From: Erysipelotrichaceae bacterium | Lineage (GTDB): Bacteria; Bacillota_I; Bacilli_A; Erysipelotrichales; Erysipelotrichaceae | Reading direction: 5' to 3' | Length of the DNA: 9,106 nucleotides | Assembly: GCA_900770275.1 (NCBI GenBank) | Contig: CAAGJS010000340.1 | Span: forward strand, 1 to 9,106 | Shown here: piece by piece, positions 1 through 6,417 of the stretch | Numbering within the stretch: position 1 is the stretch's first letter | Layout: every line of letters begins with the position of its first letter | Notes under the pieces: model-generated | Databases searched by the model: none | The model's input: the letters and a program-made list of their open reading frames with translations, nothing else | Told to the model about the DNA's origin: nothing | Translations under genes and position numbers: made by a program

Positions 1-80
1 ATGAATTGAGTGCAGCGGAAGGAAGGCTTGTAATAAAAAAAGGCACTGTCCTCGTGATTCGTTCACGGGATCAGTGCTGA
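1..80 (+). CDS. thiN: Thiamine pyrophosphokinase, C-terminal end only (partial)
   Basis: This is a partial gene cut by the left edge. Reading in the frame that begins at base 3 gives ELSAAEGRLVIKKGTVLVIR followed by SRDQC and a TGA stop at 78-80; bases 1-2 (AT) complete a codon that could be Asn, giving the N-E-L seen here. The ending 'xNE(F/L)...G.VLVIRSRD' is what I recall of the C-terminal beta-sandwich of bacterial ThiN (YloS-type) enzymes, which transfer pyrophosphate from ATP to thiamine to make the cofactor thiamine diphosphate in the cytoplasm. Context agrees: in Bacillus subtilis thiN lies just upstream of rpmB, which is encoded on the opposite strand, exactly as here. Only about 25 residues are visible, so the call rests on a short motif plus gene order. 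The last codons also contain a hairpin that can terminate opposing transcripts. Confidence 0.78.
   Translation, partial: ELSAAEGRLVIKKGTVLVIRSRDQC
31..78 (-). terminator. Second intrinsic terminator for rpmB transcripts, inside thiN
   Basis: Bases 42-78 fold into a long hairpin: GGCACTG (42-48) pairs with CAGTGCT (72-78), and CGTGA (53-57) pairs with TCACG (63-67) around a short TTCGT loop, with a small internal mismatch. On the minus strand the hairpin is followed by seven T residues (the A-run 35-41 on the plus strand). On the plus strand there is no T-run after it, so it points against thiN and serves leftward rpmB transcripts that pass the first terminator. Confidence 0.7.
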
Positions 81-89
81 AAGACAAAA

Positions 90-119
90 GAAAAATCCGG
101 AATTCCGGATTCTTTTTTT
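90..119. terminator. Bidirectional intrinsic terminator between thiN and rpmB
   Basis: AATCCGG (94-100), AATT and CCGGATT (105-111) form a perfect 18-base palindrome. Plus-strand transcripts from thiN meet C then seven T residues (113-119); minus-strand transcripts from rpmB meet a T-rich run complementary to the A-rich bases 87-95. It sits between two convergent genes, so it can end both. Confidence 0.85.
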
Positions 120-128
120 ATCGGATAC

Positions 129-341
129 TTAAGCTGCTTTCGCTGCTCTTTTTGCCTTGGATCCGCCTTTGAGGGTCCTTAATGCACGTGCGGAAACCTT
201 TACTGTCTTGGGCTTTCCGTCAACGATCATATGTACCTTCTGCAGATTGACATTCCATCTTCTGCGGGTTGCACGCAGAGAATGGGAACGAGCATTGCCT
301 GACAGCGGTCCCTTGCCGGATACTTCGCAAACTCTGGACAT
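129..341 (-). CDS. rpmB: 50S ribosomal protein L28 (bL28)
   Basis: The 70-residue product starts MSRVCEVSGKGPLSGNARSH, followed by SLRATRRRWNVNLQKV and VSARALRTLKGG, the hallmark segments of bL28, a small basic protein of the large ribosomal subunit near the E site. It has one cysteine (residue 5) and no CxxC pair, so it is the zinc-free form. Most Bacillota L28 proteins are about 62 residues; this one ends with an Ala/Lys-rich tail (SKAKRAAKAA), a mild extension. The start is supported by the sequence AAGGGAGG (plus positions 349-356) seven bases upstream on the minus strand. The gene is a single unit, divergent from ftsA and convergent with thiN, with its own likely promoter at 375-403 and two downstream terminators. 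Identity is secure. Confidence 0.97.
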   Translation of the reverse strand: MSRVCEVSGKGPLSGNARSHSLRATRRRWNVNLQKVHMIVDGKPKTVKVSARALRTLKGGSKAKRAAKAA

Positions 342-374
342 GACTGCACCTCCCTTACTTCATAACGCTTCAGT

Positions 375-403
375 AGAATATCATGATTAAAATGCAAATG
401 CAA
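375..403 (-). promoter_or_regulatory. Candidate sigma-A-type promoter for rpmB
   Basis: On the minus strand, TTGCAT (398-403) and TATTCT (375-380) are separated by exactly 17 bases. Transcription would start near 368, giving a leader of about 27 bases before the rpmB ATG. The -10 box matches TATAAT at four of six positions and the -35 box is weak (three of six). The hexamer ATGCAA is repeated in tandem at 392-403, overlapping the -35 box. Confidence 0.45.
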
Positions 404-405
404 TA

Positions 406-454
406 TGGAAAATACGGATGGCGCCGGGGATAATCGCATATCCTGTGGTAAAAT
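406..454 (+). promoter_or_regulatory. Candidate promoters for the ftsA-ftsZ operon
   Basis: Two candidates overlap here. The first has TGGAAA (406-411), a 17-base spacer and GATAAT (429-434). The second is an extended -10 element, TGG followed by TAAAAT (446-454), without a clear -35. They would give leaders of about 43 and 23 bases. Because rpmB runs the other way, ftsA must have a promoter in this 142-base gap. Which one is used cannot be decided by eye. The weak stem GGATA/TATCC at 428-443 overlaps them. Confidence 0.4.
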
Positions 455-483
455 AATCCAAAGATTCGAAAGGAGCATTTCCT

Positions 484-1749
484 GTGGACGATAAACAGAT
501 TTTTGCGGCACTGGAAATTACCGGCCATGAAGTTCGTCTGATTGTTGGCGAATTTTTCAATACGCGTTTCAATATTATTAAAGTTGAACAGGTTCCGTGC
601 ACCGGTCTCTCTCTGAATGCAGTAGAGCAGCCGGAAGAGGTCGTGGATGCGATTCAGAAGGCAGCTGCGGATGCGAGCAAGCTGATCGGAGCTCCGCTGC
701 AGAAGGTTATTCTGGCGATTCCTTCGGCCAATATGCACCGGTATTCGGTGAAGGTAACGGTTCCCATTGAAGGCATCAATGGCGAAATAACCGTTGAAGA
801 TATTCGTCAGGCGATGCGCAAGGCACAGACGATCAATATCGGCAAAGGCTATGCACTGATTCAGACGGACTGCGTGAAGTATACCGTCAACGGTATCTCG
901 ACGCGCCGTCTGCCGATCGGAGAGAAGGCACGGCAGCTGACGGTTGAGATCGACATGCTGTGCGCGGACCGGAAGCTGAGCTTCGATCTGGTTGGCTGCG
1001 TTGAGAAGGCAGGCCTTTCGGTCATGGATATCTATCTTGATATCTATGCCGTCAGTAAGGAGGCGGCACTATTTGAACAGTCCGTGGATCAGAACGTTGT
1101 CATTCTGAAGCTTGAGAGAGAAGGAACGACACTGGGGCTGCTGAATAAAGGGAGAGTTACTTCCGCTATCATTGATCCGGTCGGCCTCGCTTCCTTTGCC
1201 CAGCCGCTTGTGGAAGCCTATGGCATGGGCATGAATGAGGCGATGGAGCAGATTAAATACAGCGCCCGTCTCGATGAAAAAGTATATGGGGACATGCTTG
1301 TTCATATCTGGTCGGATGCCAGCGGCCACAGCCGTACGCTGAGCGAAAAACAGCTGATTGAATGCATTCAGCCGCGTATCCAGGCATGGGTTCAGGATAT
1401 GGGCAATTTGTGCGGGCCAATCTTGCAGGCCGGAAAAACTGCTGTTATTATTACCGGTGAAGGTGGCGAACTTCAGGGCCTTGATTCCCTTTTACGTCGC
1501 CATTTGAATTGTGAAGTAAGGAATTATATTCCGGAAACGATCGGGGGGCGCAATTCTGGGCTGACTGCGTGTCTTGGGCTGTTCTATGCATACAAGGACA
1601 GGCTTCCGATCACGGGCTATACAGACAACAGTTTGGACATGGAGAAGTTCATTCGTTCCGTTTCCTATCGGGAAGCGCGGGCGGAAGGAAAACCCGAAGA
1701 CACGTTAACTAATAAATTGAAGGGCATTATTTTCGATTCCAGAAAGTGA
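484..1749 (+). CDS. ftsA: Divergent cell division protein FtsA
   Basis: The 421-residue product fits FtsA, the actin-fold protein that tethers FtsZ to the membrane and recruits later divisome proteins. Length, position 13 bases before ftsZ, and overall layout agree. Residues ~5-80 form the first actin-like part; ~84-165 the SHS2 (1C) domain, including VTVPIEGING; ~200-380 the remaining actin-like part, with the adenosine-type motif VIITGEGGELQGLD at 321-334. The C-terminus NKLKGIIFDSRK (410-421) looks like the amphipathic membrane-targeting helix. Oddly, the phosphate-binding motifs are degraded: the first reads ALEITGHEV (9-17) instead of a D-x-G-(T/S) type, and the second reads VILKLEREGTTLG (206-218) where FtsA normally has D-(I/L)-G-G-G-T-T. 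ATP binding may be altered. The start is GTG at 484, supported by AAAGGAG (469-475) eight bases upstream; no ATG alternative has as good a site. Confidence 0.88.
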   Translation: MDDKQIFAALEITGHEVRLIVGEFFNTRFNIIKVEQVPCTGLSLNAVEQPEEVVDAIQKAAADASKLIGAPLQKVILAIPSANMHRYSVKVTVPIEGINGEITVEDIRQAMRKAQTINIGKGYALIQTDCVKYTVNGISTRRLPIGEKARQLTVEIDMLCADRKLSFDLVGCVEKAGLSVMDIYLDIYAVSKEAALFEQSVDQNVVILKLEREGTTLGLLNKGRVTSAIIDPVGLASFAQPLVEAYGMGMNEAMEQIKYSARLDEKVYGDMLVHIWSDASGHSRTLSEKQLIECIQPRIQAWVQDMGNLCGPILQAGKTAVIITGEGGELQGLDSLLRRHLNCEVRNYIPETIGGRNSGLTACLGLFYAYKDRLPITGYTDNSLDMEKFIRSVSYREARAEGKPEDTLTNKLKGIIFDSRK

Positions 1750-1762
1750 AGAGGAACAGGGT

Positions 1763-2872
1763 ATGACAGATTTAAGCTATAATCAGGTCGCCAAAATCAA
1801 GGTATTCGGCATTGGCGGTGCAGGTGGAAATGCCGTTAACCGGATGGTTCAGGATGGCGTGCAAGGCGTAGAATTCTATGTTGCCAATACAGATGTACAG
1901 GCACTCGATGTTTCACCGGTACAGAACAAGATTCAGCTGGGCAAGGCTGGTCTTGGTGCCGGCGGCAATCCGGATAATGGACGTAAGGCTGCGGTTGAAA
2001 GTGAAGCAGACATTCGCAAGGCAATGGAAGGCGCAGACATGGTCTTCCTGACCGCTGGTCTTGGCGGCGGTACCGGTACTGGTGCTTCGCCTCTGTTTGC
2101 GAAGGTTGCCAAGGAACTGGGTGCTCTTACCGTGGGAATCGTTACGAAGCCGTTCTCCTTTGAGGGCCGCAAGCGTATGGTTCAGGCGGAGCAGGGCCTT
2201 GAGAATCTGAAGGAATACTGCGACTCTCTGATCATCATTTCGAACAACAAGGTTTTGGAAGTCATTGGTCACATTCCGTTCGAAGATGCCTTCAAGGAAG
2301 CCGATAACATTCTGCGCCAGGCAGTTCAGACCATTACGGATCTGATTGCGGTTCCGGCAATGATCAACCTGGACTTCGCCGATGTTCGTTCCGTCATGGA
2401 AGGACAGGGTTCCGCATTGATCGGTATTGGTATGGCTTCCAGCGACAACAAGGCACAGGAAGCTGCTGAGAAGGCAATTCAGTGCCCGCTGCTTGAGGCT
2501 AAGATTGCCGGCGCCAAGAGTGCAATTGTCAACGTTACCGGCGGTGCAAGCATGTCTGCTTACGATGCGCAGGAAGCGGTTGATTACGTCCGTCAGGCCG
2601 CCGGGAATGATATCGATATCATCTTCGGTGTTGCGATCAATGAGAAGCTTGGCGAGAGCCTGATCGTTACGGTCATTGCGACGGGCTTTGATCTTCCGAA
2701 GCCTGAGCTCATTGATACGGAAAAGGCTGCGGCTGAGACGAGCCCGGTCAAGAGCGATGGTCTGCAGGTCGAACAGGGACAGACAGTCGGATTCGGCAAT
2801 GTTGATGATGGTACGGAAGTGAAGACAGAAGATGACGATGCCAATGACATTCCTGCCTTCTTCCGCAACTGA
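1763..2872 (+). CDS. ftsZ: Cell division protein FtsZ
   Basis: FtsZ is the tubulin-like GTPase that polymerises into the cytoplasmic Z-ring. The 369-residue product carries IKVFGIGGAGGNAVNRM (12-28) of the nucleotide-binding fold, the tubulin signature GGGTGTG (101-107), and the T7-loop NLDFADVRSVM (202-212), whose Asp residues complete the GTPase site of the neighbouring subunit. The globular core ends near 310. It is followed by an acidic variable linker (~312-357) and the conserved C-terminal peptide NDIPAFFRN (361-369), which normally binds FtsA and other tethers. All key residues are present, in contrast with the degraded motifs in the FtsA next door. ATG at 1763 follows GAGGA (1751-1755) by seven bases and the ftsA stop by 13 bases, so the two are one transcription unit. 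The usual downstream partners sepF/ylm genes are absent here. Confidence 0.98.
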   Translation: MTDLSYNQVAKIKVFGIGGAGGNAVNRMVQDGVQGVEFYVANTDVQALDVSPVQNKIQLGKAGLGAGGNPDNGRKAAVESEADIRKAMEGADMVFLTAGLGGGTGTGASPLFAKVAKELGALTVGIVTKPFSFEGRKRMVQAEQGLENLKEYCDSLIIISNNKVLEVIGHIPFEDAFKEADNILRQAVQTITDLIAVPAMINLDFADVRSVMEGQGSALIGIGMASSDNKAQEAAEKAIQCPLLEAKIAGAKSAIVNVTGGASMSAYDAQEAVDYVRQAAGNDIDIIFGVAINEKLGESLIVTVIATGFDLPKPELIDTEKAAAETSPVKSDGLQVEQGQTVGFGNVDDGTEVKTEDDDANDIPAFFRN

Positions 2873-2908
2873 GTTACCAGTACGATTGGAATATAAGGAA
2901 TAACATCT

Positions 2909-2938
2909 GGCTGTAGCCGATTACTGCAGCCATTTTCA
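2909..2938 (+). terminator. Weak terminator-like hairpin after ftsZ
   Basis: GGCTGTAG (2909-2916) pairs with CTGCAGCC (2924-2931) through eight base pairs, one of them G-T, around a seven-base loop. The following ATTTTCA is only a short T-run. It may end part of the ftsA-ftsZ transcript and let some continue into the flavodoxin gene, for which no convincing promoter was found in the 97-base gap. Confidence 0.45.
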
Positions 2939-2969
2939 TAGATTTGGTTTATGGAATGAGAGAGGACGT

Positions 2970-3392
2970 ATGACAGAAATCAGTATTGCTTATTGGACAA
3001 CGACCGGAAATACCCAGGATATGGCTGAGGAGATTGCAGAAGGAGCCAAAGCGGCCGGGGCATCGGTATGGATTGACTTCATCGATGAGCTTGATGAGGA
3101 GCAGGTTCAGAAGAGTGATGTCATTGCCCTTGGCTGTCCTGCCATGGGAGAGGAAACACTCGACGGTTTCTTTCAGGGCTATTACAATCGTCTGAAACCT
3201 CTGTTAAAGGGAAAGAAGGTGCTGCTGTTTGGCTCCTGGGGCTGGGGCAATGGTGCCTATCTTGAGACCTGGAAACGGGATGCGGAAGCGGCCGGGATGA
3301 TTGTCCTGGCAACGTTGGGCCTTAAGAAAAAGCCGGATGAAGAAGGAAAAGCTGCCTGCCGCAGGCAGGGGGAAGCGCTGACTGCTGCCTGA
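2970..3392 (+). CDS. Short-chain flavodoxin
   Basis: This 140-residue protein is a small FMN-binding electron carrier of the cytoplasm. The N-terminal YWTTTGNTQDMAEEI (8-22) is the phosphate-binding loop of flavodoxins (T/S-x-T-G-N-T). ALGCPAMGEETLD (53-65) corresponds to the loop that packs against one face of the flavin. GSWGWGNGAYLETWKRDAEA (88-107) matches the G-S-(Y/W)-G-W-G loop over the other face, where Trp would replace the usual Tyr. The absence of an inserted long loop makes it the short-chain type. ATG at 2970 follows AGAGG (2961-2965) closely, a slightly short spacing. It lies 97 bases after ftsZ behind a weak hairpin, so it may be partly co-transcribed with division genes; a functional link is not implied. 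Its donor and acceptor are unknown. Confidence 0.93.
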   Translation: MTEISIAYWTTTGNTQDMAEEIAEGAKAAGASVWIDFIDELDEEQVQKSDVIALGCPAMGEETLDGFFQGYYNRLKPLLKGKKVLLFGSWGWGNGAYLETWKRDAEAAGMIVLATLGLKKKPDEEGKAACRRQGEALTAA

Positions 3393-3400
3393 AGCGTGTT

Positions 3401-3426
3401 CATTCCTGCATGGATAGGCGGGAATG
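3401..3426 (+). terminator. Strong hairpin after the flavodoxin gene, without a T-run
   Basis: CATTCCTGC (3401-3409) pairs with GCGGGAATG (3418-3426) over nine base pairs including one G-T, with an eight-base loop. The next bases (ATCCCGATTTG) contain no T-tract, so it is an imperfect intrinsic terminator or a 3'-end stabilising structure. A rival GGGA/TCCC pairing shares part of the 3' arm. It stands nine bases after the flavodoxin stop and nine bases before the next promoter's -35 box. Confidence 0.4.
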
Positions 3427-3434
3427 ATCCCGAT

Positions 3435-3463
3435 TTGTGTTCACATCTAAAACATAGTAGAAT
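3435..3463 (+). promoter_or_regulatory. Candidate promoter for the glucosaminidase/ParB-like pair
   Basis: TTGTGT (3435-3440), a 17-base spacer, and TAGAAT (3458-3463; five of six to TATAAT) form a plausible sigma-A promoter. The expected start site near 3470 lies only 2 bases before ATG 3472 and 11 before ATG 3481. If this promoter is used, the transcript is leaderless or nearly so, consistent with the absence of a ribosome binding site. Confidence 0.45.
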
Positions 3464-3480
3464 TGCCGGGTATGACTTGG

Positions 3481-6417
3481 ATGAAAAAATTTTCAGCAAT
3501 CCTGATGTCGTGCCTGGCTTTTATGTGTTTCTTTCCCCAGCGGGTCAGGGCGATGGATGCGGGCTGGTACAGTGATGGTCTTTATCACATTGTTGATTAC
3601 GCTGGAACCGATGCAGAATACGGATCCTATGATTCGTATGAGAAGGCAATGAAGGACTTTGATGCGGCTGCGCAGACCTATGAAAACGCGGCCATTGTCA
3701 GGGACGGAGCGGTGCTGAAGGCGGAGCGTGCTTTTGTACTTCTGAAACGTGATGACGCATGTTCGCTGGATATTGAAATGGACTATTCCGGCCGTTCCAC
3801 AACGACCGTGAATGGCTGCTATGGCATTGATGCGGCCTATGTCAACACCAGTGATGATGGGCAGAAGGTTACGCTTCTGTTATCCGGGGGTGAGCTGACC
3901 GCAAACATTTCGGACGTGACGATTCTGCCGATTGAAAACAGCAGTGTCCGTCTTTCAACGTATGCGGTAATGGATGGTCATCTGTATCATCAGATCAAGA
4001 ACGAAACGGATGATGAAAACTACTATGAGGAGATCGACCTCGGTCCGGCTCCATCCTTTATGAATGCGGATGGCATCTATATCAGCTACGATGGCCATTA
4101 TTTCTACAATGCGGATTCGATGTGGGCACTGGAGGATGATCTTCATGCCGGTACCCATGCCCAGGCAGTCAACCCGGATGATCCCTGGTATTACTATTAT
4201 CAGTTTGTTTCGCATCGTACCGTTACAACCGTCAGCTACAAGACGGCGCAGTCCTATATCAACGATACGATGGGTACGCTGGGGCAGCTGACGTCCTACA
4301 GTGACATGGATCTGGACGGTGCGAGTGATGATCTTTCCCGCAGCCAGTATTACGGCATGATGCCGGCCTTCTGGCAATACCAGTATGAATACGGTGCCAA
4401 TGCCCTGATGATGCTGGCAGTGAGTGTCGATGAAAGCAGCTGGGGCAGAAGTTCACTGGCTTTTTCCAGGAACAATCTGTACCGTCACGCTGCCTATGAT
4501 TCGGAAGAAGAAGCGGCGGTGAGCCGTTATTTCACCGTTGAAGATTCGATCTACTCGCACGCGAAATACTATATTTCCGGTACCTATGCCTCCCCGGTCA
4601 AGACAACCTTTGCCGGCTCCTTCTTCGGCAATAAGTCGGCGGGCATGAATGTAAATTATTCCACGGATCCCTACTGGGGAGAAAAGGCGGCTTCGGAATA
4701 CGAGAAGCTGGATGAAGACTGCGGCGGCAACGACGGGGGTGCCTATACCCTTGGCATCCGGACAGCCAGCGCCGATACGGATGTTTACGATGAGCCGGAC
4801 GGTGATCTGCTGTATACGACAGGCAACAATCCGGATATGGCCTTCATTATTCTTGGTGAGACGGATACGGATTCCGGCCACTGGTACAAGGTGCAGTCCG
4901 AAGCGACGAGCAACGAAGAAGGATCTGTTGATCTCAGTTATAACTACTCGTTTACCAAGGACATTGGCTATATCCGTGCGGAAGATATTCAGATCGTACA
5001 GCAGGGAACCATCAGTACAGAACCGACCTATCACAGTGTGACCTTTGATGCGGGCGGGGGAGCGATGGCCGGCAATGAGGGCAGTGTATCCTATGAAATC
5101 GCTGACGGTCAGGATGCGGCGGCCGTATCGCCGGTGAAGGATCATGCGCTGTTCAATGGATGGGATGCATCCACGGACGCAGTCAGCGGTGATCTGTATC
5201 TGACGGCTCAGTATAAAGATGTGGATCGTATTGAATTCTCTGAACAGCCCAAGACGGACTATGAACTGAATGACCGCATTGATCTTTCGCAGGGAAAGAT
5301 CATGGTTTACTTCACGGACGGTACGACGCAGGAAGTGAACCTGACGACTTCCCAGGTTTCGGGTTTTGATTTCAGCGTCGGCGGTACGCAGGAGGTGACG
5401 GTTTCCTATGCTGGCTGTACGCTGACCTATGAGGTCAATGTATCGGAAGAAAAGGATCAGACGCGTACGGAAACCAAGCAGCAGATTCTGGATGTTATTG
5501 AAAAGTACAAGGGCCATGATTCATTGAGCGATGAGGAGCGGAATGAAGTTCTGCAGCTCAAGGAAAAGATTGATGCGACAGTTCTGCCGTATCTGACGAT
5601 CGGGCAGACGCGTGATATCGATCAGATCATGCGTTTGGCCTATGGCGACAAGATTCACTATATTGTGGAGTCAAATTCCTACAGCTTCGGGGTAAGCGGT
5701 CTGGGTATTTCGATTCCGCTGGGTGATTCGCTGACGAAGAATTCACTGTTCAGTGATACCTATCGTGTACGTGTGCACCATGGCATTTCCTCTTCCTCGC
5801 AGGCGGCGATGAAGAAGGTCGCAGATTTCCTGGGGGAAGATGTGGTTGACACCTTTACGGTGCGTCTTTTGAAGAACTATTCCGATGCTTCGACGCAGGA
5901 GCCGCTTGTGTTCTCCATTGCCAAGCCGAATGATACGCAGCTGGGAGATCTTTATACCGTTCTGCAGATCGATGATGACGGAGATGTGATCAAGTGCTAT
6001 ACGCGGCAGTCAACGGGACGTATCATCTTCATGGCAAAGCATCCGGGCGAGTTCCTTCTGATCAAGGAGTCTTCGAGCAACCAGTATACCGGTGAGGATC
6101 CGGTTGAGGTTGTGACCCATGAGACAAGTTCCTTTGACATGGAATATGCCTTTGTTGTGATCAGTGTCAGTGCCGCAATCCTTCTCGCTGTTCTGATCTT
6201 CCTCATTCGCTGGCTGAAGAAGCGGCGCCTCGCCAAGGCGGTCGCTCAGCATCAGGCACATCAGGAAAACGTCAAGAAGGAAGTGGAAAACCTGGAAGTG
6301 ACGCAGGCTCTGCATATTCTTGATACGAGCATTCTGGATCTCAATGAAGTCAGGAAGGCGGATCAGGAGGCGAAAGATAACGATGATCAACACGATGGTA
6401 CCGATTCAGGAAATTGA
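3481..6417 (+). CDS. Secreted, membrane-anchored N-acetylglucosaminidase (GH73-like) with multiple accessory domains
   Basis: The 978-residue product is a predicted peptidoglycan hydrolase. Residues 1-24 are a signal peptide (MKKF..., hydrophobic core, likely cleavage after RVRA). An unassigned region (~25-235) is followed by a GH73-type glucosaminidase domain (~238-410): YGANALMMLAVSVDESSWGR, where Glu318 aligns with the catalytic acid, then NNLYRHAA and GNKSAGMNVNYSTDPYWGEK. After it come an SH3-like wall-binding module (~422-506), a Listeria-Bacteroides-type repeat (VTFDAGGG..., ~517-580), an Ig-like domain (IEFSEQPKTDYELNDRIDLS, ~582-656), a charged helical stretch (~662-705), a beta-rich region (~715-866), one membrane helix (~889-911) with KKRR behind it, and a ~66-residue charged cytoplasmic tail. 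A D-x-D-x-D-G-x-x-D-D calcium-type loop (275-284) precedes the catalytic part. The start is uncertain: TTG 3463, ATG 3472 and ATG 3481 all lack a good ribosome site; 3481 gives the best signal peptide. It is the first gene of a pair with the ParB-like gene. Confidence 0.9.
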   Translation: MKKFSAILMSCLAFMCFFPQRVRAMDAGWYSDGLYHIVDYAGTDAEYGSYDSYEKAMKDFDAAAQTYENAAIVRDGAVLKAERAFVLLKRDDACSLDIEMDYSGRSTTTVNGCYGIDAAYVNTSDDGQKVTLLLSGGELTANISDVTILPIENSSVRLSTYAVMDGHLYHQIKNETDDENYYEEIDLGPAPSFMNADGIYISYDGHYFYNADSMWALEDDLHAGTHAQAVNPDDPWYYYYQFVSHRTVTTVSYKTAQSYINDTMGTLGQLTSYSDMDLDGASDDLSRSQYYGMMPAFWQYQYEYGANALMMLAVSVDESSWGRSSLAFSRNNLYRHAAYDSEEEAAVSRYFTVEDSIYSHAKYYISGTYASPVKTTFAGSFFGNKSAGMNVNYSTDPYWGEKAASEYEKLDEDCGGNDGGAYTLGIRTASADTDVYDEPDGDLLYTTGNNPDMAFIILGETDTDSGHWYKVQSEATSNEEGSVDLSYNYSFTKDIGYIRAEDIQIVQQGTISTEPTYHSVTFDAGGGAMAGNEGSVSYEIADGQDAAAVSPVKDHALFNGWDASTDAVSGDLYLTAQYKDVDRIEFSEQPKTDYELNDRIDLSQGKIMVYFTDGTTQEVNLTTSQVSGFDFSVGGTQEVTVSYAGCTLTYEVNVSEEKDQTRTETKQQILDVIEKYKGHDSLSDEERNEVLQLKEKIDATVLPYLTIGQTRDIDQIMRLAYGDKIHYIVESNSYSFGVSGLGISIPLGDSLTKNSLFSDTYRVRVHHGISSSSQAAMKKVADFLGEDVVDTFTVRLLKNYSDASTQEPLVFSIAKPNDTQLGDLYTVLQIDDDGDVIKCYTRQSTGRIIFMAKHPGEFLLIKESSSNQYTGEDPVEVVTHETSSFDMEYAFVVISVSAAILLAVLIFLIRWLKKRRLAKAVAQHQAHQENVKKEVENLEVTQALHILDTSILDLNEVRKADQEAKDNDDQHDGTDSGN
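6365..6370 (+). promoter_or_regulatory. Ribosome binding site of the ParB-like gene, inside the upstream gene
   Basis: A perfect AGGAGG lies within the last codons of the glucosaminidase gene, 12 bases before ATG 6383. It decides that start over the in-frame ATG at 6320, which has no such site, and over ATG 6395, which is too distant. It implies translation of the second gene from the same message. Confidence 0.7.

Noticed and set aside
227..738. Minus-strand open frames covering the rpmB/ftsA gap and the start of ftsA
   Set aside because: They overlap the well-supported rpmB or ftsA genes and promoter elements, and their translations show no family motif.
2892..2897. TATAAG as a -10 box for the flavodoxin gene
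   Set aside because: No -35 box lies 16-18 bases upstream, there is no extended -10 TG, and the terminator-like hairpin would follow it before the gene.
3352..3368. Hairpin CTGCCTG-CCG-CAGGCAG near the end of the flavodoxin gene
   Set aside because: The stem is perfect but inside codons, with no T-run on either strand; not called as a terminator.
4453..5517. 354-codon open frame on the minus strand opposite the glucosaminidase gene
   Set aside because: It lies fully within a well-supported gene, its translation is rich in Ile/Arg/His with no recognisable motif, and no ribosome site or promoter was seen. It is a shadow of codon bias.
6320..6382. Upstream ATG for the ParB-like gene at 6320
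   Set aside because: There is no ribosome binding site before it and the extra residues are a basic out-of-frame reading of the hydrolase tail; AGGAGG at 6365-6370 favours ATG 6383.
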